This document shows positions 57,079-64,000 of a stretch of 64,000 nucleotides of DNA, piece after piece. The first letter of the stretch is position 1. Every line of letters begins with the position of its first letter. The notes under the pieces were generated by a model that did no database searches, had not been told where the DNA came from, and worked only from the letters and a program-made list of their open reading frames with translations. Origin of the DNA: Vogesella margarita (lineage in GTDB: Bacteria; Pseudomonadota; Gammaproteobacteria; Burkholderiales; Chromobacteriaceae); contig NZ_JAQQLE010000014.1 of the NCBI RefSeq assembly GCF_028548475.1, positions 62,001-126,000 of the forward strand, given 5' to 3'. The translations under genes and the position numbers were made by a program.

Positions 57079-58472
57079 AGAAACTGATCAACAGGCTGTG
57101 GGAAACGTCGCAGGCCAAGCGCAGCCCGCTGGTGCGCCGCGTACTGGACTGGACCTCGGCGGAGGATTTGCAGGATCGCCAGGATTTTGCCGCCGACGCC
57201 GAGTGGGCGATTCTGGAGCAGAATCCGCAGCGGCCGCGCATGTTCATCTGGGTGATCGGCCTGTTCCTGGTGTCGGCACTGCTGTGGTCGGCCTTCGCCA
57301 CGCTGGACGAAGTGGCGCGCGGCGAGGGCAAGGTGGTGCCGACCAGCCAGATCCAGCATCTGCAGAGCCTGGATGGCGGCGTGGTGTCGAAGATCCTGGT
57401 GAAAGAGGGCGATGTGGTCGAGCGCGGCCAACTGTTGCTGCAGGTCGACAACACCCGTTTCGTGTCTTCGCTCAACGAAAACCAGTCGCAGGTACTGTCG
57501 CTGCAGGCCAAGGCCTCGCGGCTGCGGGCACTGGCCGAGGGCAAGCCGTTCTCGCTGCCGCCGGAGGTGACCAGCCAGGCGCCGGAAATCGCGCGTCAGG
57601 AAATGGACCTCTACCAGTCCAAACGCATGGAACTGGACGCCAACGTCTCCATCGCCCGCCAGCAACTGGCGCAGCGCACTGAAGAGCTGAACGAGGCGCG
57701 CGCACGGCGCGAGCAGGCCAACCAGGGGCTGGAGCTGACCACGCGTGAACTGGCCGTGACGCGGCCGCTGCTGAAATCCGGCGCGGTGTCCGAGGTAGAC
57801 GTGTTGCGGCTGGAGCGCGATGTGTCGCGCTATCGCGGCGAACGCGACATGGCCAATGCGCAGGTGCCGAAGATCCAGTCCGCGATCAGCGAGGCCAACC
57901 GCAAGATCCAGGAGGTGGAGCTGGCGTTCCGCAACCAGGCCAGTACCGAGCTGTCGGAAACGCTGGCCAAGCTGAGTACGCTCGGCGCCGGCAGTGCCGC
58001 ACTGCAGGACAAGGTCAACCTCACCGAGATCCGCTCGCCGGTACGAGGTGAGGTCAAGCGCCTGCTGGTCAATACCGTCGGTGGCGTGGTGCAGCCGGGC
58101 CGCGACATCCTCGAGATCGTGCCGTTGGACGACTCGTTGCTGATCGAGGCCAAGGTGTCGCCGCGCGACATCGCCTTCCTGCACCCGGGGCAACCGGTGT
58201 TTGTCCGCTTCACCGCCTATGACTCCACCATTTACGGTGGCCTCAAGGGCAAGTTGCACCAGATCGGTGCCGACTCCATCACCGACGACAAGGGCAACAC
58301 CTACTACGTGGTCAAGGTCAAGACCGACGCCGCGCACCTGAGCGAGAAGAAACTGCCGATCATCCCCGGCATGGTGGCGGAGGTCGACATCATCACCGGG
58401 CACAAGAGCGTGCTGAACTATCTCCTGAAACCGGTACTCCGTGCCAAGGCACAAGCCCTGAGCGAGCGCTGA
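57075..58472 (+). CDS. lapC: HlyD-family membrane fusion protein of type I secretion (LapC-like)
   Basis: 465 residues: a cytoplasmic N-terminus of about 55 residues, one membrane helix (about 57-77, MFIWVIGLFLVSALLWSAFATLDEVA), a biotinyl-lipoyl-like half (LDGGVVSKILVKEGDVVERGQLLLQVD), a long periplasmic coiled coil (about 170-310), and the second half with RSPVRGEVKRLLVNTVGGVVQPG, ending MVAEVDIITGHKSVLNYLLKPVLRAKAQALSER. It bridges LapB to an outer-membrane TolC-type protein not encoded in this window. Confidence 0.94.
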   Translation: MKKLINRLWETSQAKRSPLVRRVLDWTSAEDLQDRQDFAADAEWAILEQNPQRPRMFIWVIGLFLVSALLWSAFATLDEVARGEGKVVPTSQIQHLQSLDGGVVSKILVKEGDVVERGQLLLQVDNTRFVSSLNENQSQVLSLQAKASRLRALAEGKPFSLPPEVTSQAPEIARQEMDLYQSKRMELDANVSIARQQLAQRTEELNEARARREQANQGLELTTRELAVTRPLLKSGAVSEVDVLRLERDVSRYRGERDMANAQVPKIQSAISEANRKIQEVELAFRNQASTELSETLAKLSTLGAGSAALQDKVNLTEIRSPVRGEVKRLLVNTVGGVVQPGRDILEIVPLDDSLLIEAKVSPRDIAFLHPGQPVFVRFTAYDSTIYGGLKGKLHQIGADSITDDKGNTYYVVKVKTDAAHLSEKKLPIIPGMVAEVDIITGHKSVLNYLLKPVLRAKAQALSER

Positions 58473-58473
58473 C

Positions 58474-59073
58474 ATGCCGACCCTACTCATCACCAGCAGT
58501 CCCTCGTTGCAGCAACACTTGCAGGCCGCTCTGGACCGCGAGCTGGAGGTGTACGACTCCCTGTCGGCGCTGGCCGGGCAGCCGCAGCGCTGCGCGCAGG
58601 GGGTGGTGTGGGTCGATGCCGACAATCAGGATGCAACCCTGTTGCAGCGACTGTGTCGCGGCGATTTCGGTCGCGCCCGTGTGATCGTGCTGAGCAGCAC
58701 GCCATCCGACCGCGAGGCGGTGCAGTGGCTGGGCGCCGGGGCGGCGGGTTTTCTCCACGCCTTCTCGCAGCCGGAAACACTGCAGCAGGCCGGCGCGGTG
58801 GCGGCCGCGGATGGCATCTGGGTCGGTGTCGGCCTGATGCAGCAATTGTGCGCCCGCTTCGGACAGCTCGCCCACGTCGACAGCCCGCTGCTGGCACAGC
58901 TGACCGAGCGCGAACGCGAAGTGGTCGGCCATCTGCGCGAGGGCAAGAGCAACAAGCAGATCGCCCGTGACATGGACATCTCCGAACGCACGGTCAAGGC
59001 ACACCTCACCGCCATCTTCGGCAAGCTGGGGGTGCCGGACCGGGTGCAATTGCTGCTGAAACTGTCCGGCTGA
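58474..59073 (+). CDS. LuxR/NarL-type response regulator of the adhesin locus
   Basis: 199 residues, start 2 bases after the lapC stop. The N-terminal receiver-like domain (about 1-120) is divergent: the acidic pocket and phosphoacceptor are not obvious beyond VVWVDADNQD. The C-terminal LuxR HTH (about 138-198) is intact: LTEREREVVGHLREGKSNKQIARDMDISERTVKAHLTAIFGKL. It probably controls the secretion or adhesin genes; the target is not shown by sequence. Confidence 0.88.
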   Translation: MPTLLITSSPSLQQHLQAALDRELEVYDSLSALAGQPQRCAQGVVWVDADNQDATLLQRLCRGDFGRARVIVLSSTPSDREAVQWLGAGAAGFLHAFSQPETLQQAGAVAAADGIWVGVGLMQQLCARFGQLAHVDSPLLAQLTEREREVVGHLREGKSNKQIARDMDISERTVKAHLTAIFGKLGVPDRVQLLLKLSG

Positions 59074-59117
59074 CACGGACTGCCCTTTAGTACAACTCCC
59101 TTCAGTACCATAGCCGG

Positions 59118-59172
59118 CCCCCACGCTCCGCTCTACAACTAGAGCATCGATAACGAGCGTGGGGGTTTTATC
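59118..59172 (+). promoter_or_regulatory. Hairpin leader that encloses the adhesin ribosome site
   Basis: CCCCCACGCTC (59118-59128) pairs perfectly with GAGCGTGGGGG (59155-59165); the 26-base interior folds a second hairpin GCTCT-ACAACT-AGAGC (59130-59145). TTTTA follows and the ATG is at 59173, so the structure looks like a terminator ending 7 bases before the start. The only purine-rich ribosome site (GTGGGGG) is inside the stem. This implies either termination for the upstream operon or on/off control of the adhesin. Confidence 0.75.
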
Positions 59173-62100
59173 ATGGCTACCGCTAGCAACATTGCCCAAG
59201 GCAAGGTCGTCGCCATCATCGGCAAGATCATCGCCATCGCGCCGGACGGCAGCGAGCGCATCCTGAAACTGGGCGACATCGTGGCGACCGGCGAACGCCT
59301 GATCATCCCTGCCGACGGCGTGATCGAGTTGCAGTCGGGCAGCGGCAATATCGTGCGCATCGCCGAGGCCCGCGATCTCACCATCACCGACGACGTGTTC
59401 AACGCCGCCCCCGGCGATGCCACCGATGCAGCCATCGCCACCCTTAGTCCGGAAGCCGAACAGGCACTGGCGGCACTGGAGCGTGGCCAGGATCCGTTGC
59501 AGGACCTGGCAGCGACCGCAGCCGGCCTGGCGGCGGGTGGCGGCGAGGATGGTGGCAACTCCTTCGTCCGCATCGGGCGCGTGGCCGAGGGCATCAGTCC
59601 GCTGTCTCTAGACCTCGGTCTCGATAACGGTAACCCGCCACTGCAGCAGGCAACCATCGGTGACGCGGTAGCCATTCCAACCATTCAGGTCGGCCAACCC
59701 GGCATCGCAACGGGAGATGTCACCGTTGAAGAGGGCAAAGTGGCCGAATTCGGCGTCAGTATCACCGGGGCCGCCGCCGGCAGTAGCCTGGTGCTGGTCT
59801 TCGGCAATGGCTCTGCCGTATCGCCGGCCGACTACGCTGCCACCGGTTTCCAGTACAGTACTGACGGTGGAGCCACCTGGACAAACTACACTGGTGCCAT
59901 TCCGGTCAGTGCCGGTGCCAGCCAGCTGCTGGTGCGCACCACCACCGTCGACGACAGTGTGGACGAGGCCAACGAGAACTTTACCCTGAGCGCTACGCTG
60001 AGCAGTGGCGGTGCCAGTTACAGCGACGGCGCCATTGCTACCATCACCGACAACGACGTGCCGACCATTCGTTTTGGCAATCCGGAGGCAGAAAGCGGCG
60101 ACATCACCGTGCCGGAAAGCGATCCGGCCACCTTCGAGCTGCATGTCACCGGTGCTGCCGCCGACAGCACGTTGCAGCTGACCCTGGCCGATGGCACGGC
60201 GCTGAGCCCGGCGGACTACGCTAGCGGCAACTTCCAGTACAGCACCGATAATGGCAGCAGCTGGAGTACTTACACCGGCGCCATCACGTTGGCCGCAGGC
60301 GATACCGACCTGCTGATCCGTACCACCACGGTGGGAGACAGCGTTGACGAAGCCGATGAAACCTTCAGTCTCGGTGCGAAGCTGGTTAGCAACGGCAGCG
60401 AGTATAACGACAGCGCCACTGCCACCATCGTCGATGACGACACACCGACCCTCTTCTTTGGCGAGAGCGATACGGCAACCGGCAACATTCTGGTGCCGGA
60501 AGGCCAGCCTGCGACCTTCGAACTGCATGTCACCGGCGCCGCCGCCGACAGCACGCTGCAGCTGACCCTGGCCGATGGCACCGCGCTGAGCCCGGCGGAC
60601 TACGCTTCCGGCAACTTCCAGTACAGCACAGACGGTGGCAGCAGCTGGAGTACTTACACCGGCGCCATCACGTTGGCCGCAGGCGATACCGACCTGCTGA
60701 TCCGTACCACCACGGTGGGAGACAGTGTCGATGAGCCGAACGAAACCTTCAGTCTGGGTGCGAAGCTGACCAGCAATGGCGATGTGTATAACGACAGCGC
60801 CACCGCCACCATCGTAGACGACGACATACCGACCCTCTTCTTCGGCGAAAGTGATACGGCAACCGGCAATATTCTGGTGCCGGAAGGCCAGCCGGCGACC
60901 TTCGAGTTGCATGTCACCGGTGCCGCCGCCGACAGCACGCTGCAGCTGACCCTGGCCGATGGCACCGCGCTGAGCCCGGCGGACTACGCCAGCGGCAACT
61001 TCCAGTACAGCACAGACGGTGGTAACAGTTGGAGTACTTACAGCGGCGCCATCACGTTGGCCGCAGGCGATACCGACCTGCTGATCCGTACCACCACGGT
61101 GGGAGACAGCGTTGATGAAGCCGATGAAACCTTCAGTCTCGGTGCGAAGCTGACCAGCAATGGTGATGAGTATAACGACAGTGCCACCGCCACCATCGTC
61201 GATGACGACACGCCGACCCTCTTCTTTGGCGAGAGCGACACGGCAACCGGCAACATTCTGGTGCCGGAAGGCCAGCCGGCGACCTTCGAACTGCACGTCA
61301 CCGGCGCCGCCGCCGACAGCACGCTGCAGCTGACCCTGGCCGACGGTACCGCGCTGAGCCCGGCGGACTACGCCAGCGGCAACTTCCAGTACAGCACCGA
61401 TAATGGCAGCAGCTGGAGTACCTATAGCGGTGCCATCACGTTGGCCGCAGGCGATACCGACCTGCTGATTCGTACCACTACGGTAGGCGATAATGCCGAG
61501 GAGGCCGATGAAACCTTCAGTCTGGGCGCGAAGCTGACCAGCAATGGTGACGAGTATAACGACAGCGCCACCGCTACCATCGTCGACGACGACACCCCGA
61601 AAATCTTCTTCGGCGAAAGCGATACGGCAACCGGTAACATTCTGGTGCCGGAAGGCCAGCCGGCGACCTTCGAGTTGCATGTCACCGGTGCCGCCGCCGG
61701 CAGCACGCTGGTACTGGCTCTGGCCGATGGCACGGCGTTGAGTCCGGCGGACTACGCCAGCGGCAGCTTCCAGTACAGCACCGACAATGGCGGCAGCTGG
61801 ACGGTCTATAGCGGTAGCATTGCCCTGGCCGCAGGCGATACCGACCTACTGATCCGTACCACCACGGTGGGAGACAGCGTTGACGAGGCCGATGAAACCT
61901 TCAGCCTCAGTGCGACGCTGAACAGCAGTGGCAACACCTATGGTGATAGCGCCACCGCCACCATCGTGGATGACGACACTCCGAAAATCTTCTTTGGCGA
62001 GAGCGACACGGCAACCGGCAACATTCTGGTGCCGGAGGGTGAATTGGCGACCTTCGCGCTGCATGTCACCGGCGCCGCCGCCGGCAGCACGCTGCAGCTG

Positions 62101-63867
62101 ACGCTGGCCGACGGTACCGCGCTGAGTCCGGCGGACTACGCTTCCGGCAACTTCCAGTACAGCACCAATGGCGGAAGCAGCTGGACAATCTACACCGGTG
62201 CCATTGCCTTGGCCGCCGGCAATACCGACCTGTTGGTGCAGACCACCACCGCGGAGGACAGCGTTGACGAGCCGGACGAGACCTTCGGTCTCGGTGCGAC
62301 GCTGACCAGCAATGGTGATGAGTATAACGATAGCGCCACGGCCACCATCGTCGACGACGACATCCCGAAAATCTTCTTCGGCGAGAGCGATACGGCAACA
62401 GGCAACATTCTGGTACCGGAAGGGCAGCTGGCTACCTTCGAACTGCACGTCACCGGCGCTGCCGCCGGCAGCACGCTGCAGCTGACGCTGGCGGACGGTA
62501 CGGCGCTGAGCCCGGCTGACTACGCCTCCAGCAACTTCCAGTACAGCACTAATGGCGGTAGCAGCTGGAGTACCTATAGCGGTGCCATCACGTTGGCCGC
62601 AGGCGATACCGACCTGCTGATCCGTACCACCACGGTGGATGACGGCAGCGACGAAGCGAACGAAACCTTCACCCTTGGTGCCACGCTGAGCAGCAATGGC
62701 AGCACTTACCAGGACAGCGCCACCGCCACCATCGTGGATGACGACTACCCGCCACCGGTGTTTTACGGTGATGACGGTGCCTGGTTAATGAACTACAGCG
62801 CCCAGCACCAGTCGTTCGACATTAAAGCCAAGGACGGTGACATTACCTTGTTCGCCGGTCGCACCATCCACTGGGACATCTGGGTCGACGATATCAGTGC
62901 CGCCGGACTCACCCTGCTGGCATCGTCCTTGCCGACCGGTACCACCGCCTACTTGGAGAAACTGTACACCGCCAATGGCGATACCCTGTTTCGGTTCTAT
63001 TTGACCGCCGGTGATGCTGATGTAGTGATGAGCCAGAGCAGCAGTAGTGGGCAGTTTGATATCCAGTTGCTTGGTGATGGCCTCTCCAGCAGTACCAACG
63101 TACACATTATCAACTCGGACGAGTATGTGAAGCCGCATAACAACTATCCGGACAACTATGCGACCGACTTTGACAGTGCCACGGCGGGAAATGGTGCCGA
63201 TCGTGACTGGCTGAGCAGCGATACCAATGGTGGCGAGTTCTCGGTCAGCGGTCCGATCTCCGTCACCGGGCAGACGCTGGATGCACAGGGCGGCAACGAC
63301 ATGATCTACGGTACCGTCGGCAACGATACCCTGAGCGGTGGCGCCGGCGACGACTTCATCGACGGCCGTGCCGGCAACGACACCCTGTATGGCGGGGCCG
63401 GTAACGACGTGCTGATGGGCGGGCTGGGCAATGACATCCTGTACGGCGGCGATGGCAACGATGTGCTGTATGGTGGTTTCGGTAACGACACGCTGATTGG
63501 TGGCGCGGGTAGCGATACCTTCAAGTGGAGCCTGGGCGATCAGGGGCTGGGAGGCGGGGCGGCCACCGATATCGTCAGCGTTAATGACTTTAAAACCAGC
63601 GAAGGCGACTCCCTCGATCTGCGCGACTTGTTGCAAGGAGAAAACAGCACCAATCTCACACAGTACCTGCACTTCACCGCATCCGGCAGCAATACGCTGA
63701 TCCAGATCAGTTATAGCGGCGAGTTCAACGGCAGTAACTACGGCACGGCCACCGACCAGCAGATTTTGCTGAGCGGAGTAGCACTGGATTCCCTGGCCGG
63801 AGCGGGGGCGACCGATCAGCAAATCATCGACATGCTGAAAAACAACTCCAACCTGAAAACGGATTGA
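59173..63867 (+). CDS. lapA: LapA-like RTX repeat adhesin secreted by type I system
   Basis: 1564 residues. Residues 1-150 form a LapA-type retention module (ASNIAQGKVVAIIGKIIAIAPDGSERILKLGD) with candidate LapG dialanine sites TAAG (115-118) and LAAG (119-122). Residues 169-1192 are eight tandem Calx-beta-like repeats of exactly 128 residues. A unique region (about 1193-1372) precedes nonapeptide RTX calcium repeats (about 1373-1450: GGAGDDFID, GGAGNDVLM, GGLGNDILY, GGDGNDVLY, GGFGNDTLI). The C-terminal 110 residues are the export signal. It should be exported by LapB/LapC and held in the outer membrane for biofilm attachment. Confidence 0.93.
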   Translation: MATASNIAQGKVVAIIGKIIAIAPDGSERILKLGDIVATGERLIIPADGVIELQSGSGNIVRIAEARDLTITDDVFNAAPGDATDAAIATLSPEAEQALAALERGQDPLQDLAATAAGLAAGGGEDGGNSFVRIGRVAEGISPLSLDLGLDNGNPPLQQATIGDAVAIPTIQVGQPGIATGDVTVEEGKVAEFGVSITGAAAGSSLVLVFGNGSAVSPADYAATGFQYSTDGGATWTNYTGAIPVSAGASQLLVRTTTVDDSVDEANENFTLSATLSSGGASYSDGAIATITDNDVPTIRFGNPEAESGDITVPESDPATFELHVTGAAADSTLQLTLADGTALSPADYASGNFQYSTDNGSSWSTYTGAITLAAGDTDLLIRTTTVGDSVDEADETFSLGAKLVSNGSEYNDSATATIVDDDTPTLFFGESDTATGNILVPEGQPATFELHVTGAAADSTLQLTLADGTALSPADYASGNFQYSTDGGSSWSTYTGAITLAAGDTDLLIRTTTVGDSVDEPNETFSLGAKLTSNGDVYNDSATATIVDDDIPTLFFGESDTATGNILVPEGQPATFELHVTGAAADSTLQLTLADGTALSPADYASGNFQYSTDGGNSWSTYSGAITLAAGDTDLLIRTTTVGDSVDEADETFSLGAKLTSNGDEYNDSATATIVDDDTPTLFFGESDTATGNILVPEGQPATFELHVTGAAADSTLQLTLADGTALSPADYASGNFQYSTDNGSSWSTYSGAITLAAGDTDLLIRTTTVGDNAEEADETFSLGAKLTSNGDEYNDSATATIVDDDTPKIFFGESDTATGNILVPEGQPATFELHVTGAAAGSTLVLALADGTALSPADYASGSFQYSTDNGGSWTVYSGSIALAAGDTDLLIRTTTVGDSVDEADETFSLSATLNSSGNTYGDSATATIVDDDTPKIFFGESDTATGNILVPEGELATFALHVTGAAAGSTLQLTLADGTALSPADYASGNFQYSTNGGSSWTIYTGAIALAAGNTDLLVQTTTAEDSVDEPDETFGLGATLTSNGDEYNDSATATIVDDDIPKIFFGESDTATGNILVPEGQLATFELHVTGAAAGSTLQLTLADGTALSPADYASSNFQYSTNGGSSWSTYSGAITLAAGDTDLLIRTTTVDDGSDEANETFTLGATLSSNGSTYQDSATATIVDDDYPPPVFYGDDGAWLMNYSAQHQSFDIKAKDGDITLFAGRTIHWDIWVDDISAAGLTLLASSLPTGTTAYLEKLYTANGDTLFRFYLTAGDADVVMSQSSSSGQFDIQLLGDGLSSSTNVHIINSDEYVKPHNNYPDNYATDFDSATAGNGADRDWLSSDTNGGEFSVSGPISVTGQTLDAQGGNDMIYGTVGNDTLSGGAGDDFIDGRAGNDTLYGGAGNDVLMGGLGNDILYGGDGNDVLYGGFGNDTLIGGAGSDTFKWSLGDQGLGGGAATDIVSVNDFKTSEGDSLDLRDLLQGENSTNLTQYLHFTASGSNTLIQISYSGEFNGSNYGTATDQQILLSGVALDSLAGAGATDQQIIDMLKNNSNLKTD
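59677..62748 (+). repeat. Eight tandem 384-bp repeats inside the adhesin gene
   Basis: Unit starts at 59677, 60061, 60445, 60829, 61213, 61597, 61981 and 62365, every 384 bp with no indel. Units 3-5 are close to identical; units 1 and 2 diverge most. Each encodes one 128-residue Calx-beta-like domain ending in ATIVDDD or ATITDND. Confidence 0.92.
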
Positions 63868-63889
63868 GACAAGGGGAAAAGGGGAACGA

Positions 63890-63915
63890 AAGGCCGACAG
63901 CTGTCGGCCTTTTTG
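63890..63915 (+). terminator. Rho-independent terminator of the adhesin gene
   Basis: AGGCCGACAGCTGTCGGCCT is a 20-base palindrome followed by TTTTG. The remaining sequence to base 64000 shows no gene. Confidence 0.9.
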
Positions 63916-64000
63916 TTTGGCCGCAATCGTGTCGGCGGGCATCCGGCAGCCATGAGGTGGTAGGCCACTTGGCAACGTAGTGAAAAATTGCCCTTATGTA

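Noticed and set aside
60287-62600. CGTTGGCCGCAGG matches in the adhesin repeats as further copies of the genome-wide word
   Set aside because: They differ at the 5' bases and are multiplied by duplication of the 384-bp unit (encoding TLAAGD), so they are not independent copies.
59677-62748. CRISPR-like array
   Set aside because: Repeats are 384 bp, contiguous and coding, with no spacers.

Overview
The window is about 64 kb of GC-rich chromosome (roughly two-thirds G+C by eye). It carries core housekeeping genes with very tight spacing. Gene content and order fit a betaproteobacterium, most likely of the order Neisseriales (Chromobacteriaceae-like: Chromobacterium, Vogesella or Aquitalea relatives). 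Evidence for this is dusB-fis, a full hisGDCBHAFIE-hinT-tatABC run, a ctaCDGE-surf1-ctaAB-sco oxidase cluster, and a PTS-type N-acetylglucosamine operon. The genus is inferred, not proven. I saw no IS element, prophage, CRISPR array or tRNA gene.

Layout. 1-4648: tamA (3' end only) and tamB, outer-membrane assembly. 4805-7921 (minus): a Cache-PAS-PAS-GGDEF-EAL protein. 8031-8480: RNase P RNA with an enlarged P12 region. 8649-13065: dusB-fis, purH and purD. 13196-17496: a solute-binding protein, tsaC, a tolQ without tolR, a glutathione transferase and fumC. 17525-19488 (minus): an aerotaxis-type receptor split into separate PAS and MCP proteins. 19745-20617: an EamA exporter. 20768-28232: nagR-nagA-nagBII, a fused EIIA-HPr-EI and nagE behind a probable NagR-controlled promoter, a complete GlcNAc uptake and catabolism operon. 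29063-35378: ilvB-ilvH-ilvC, pssA and leuA, where leuA carries an unusual N-terminal HTH. 35589: bioD. 36368-44753: the aa3-type cytochrome c oxidase and its heme A and copper assembly genes. 44806: a YcgR-type PilZ protein. 45598-52558: histidine biosynthesis. 52575-54694: hinT, tatABC and a DUF2069 gene. 54910-63867: a LapB/LapC type I secretion pair, a LuxR-type regulator and a 1564-residue LapA-like repeat adhesin.

The most striking feature is a short word, AAGGTTGGCCGCA. I count 22 exact copies in 64 kb, 11 on each strand, where chance predicts far fewer than one. It occurs inside genes in several reading frames, in interdomain linkers, and between genes as inverted pairs that form hairpins. 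This is how Neisseria DNA uptake sequences behave, but the word is unrelated to the Neisseria one. Other notable points are the HTH-LeuA fusion with an array of GACA/TGTC half-sites upstream, and a perfect 11-bp hairpin that buries the ribosome site of the adhesin gene. The adhesin itself contains eight tandem repeats of exactly 384 bp.
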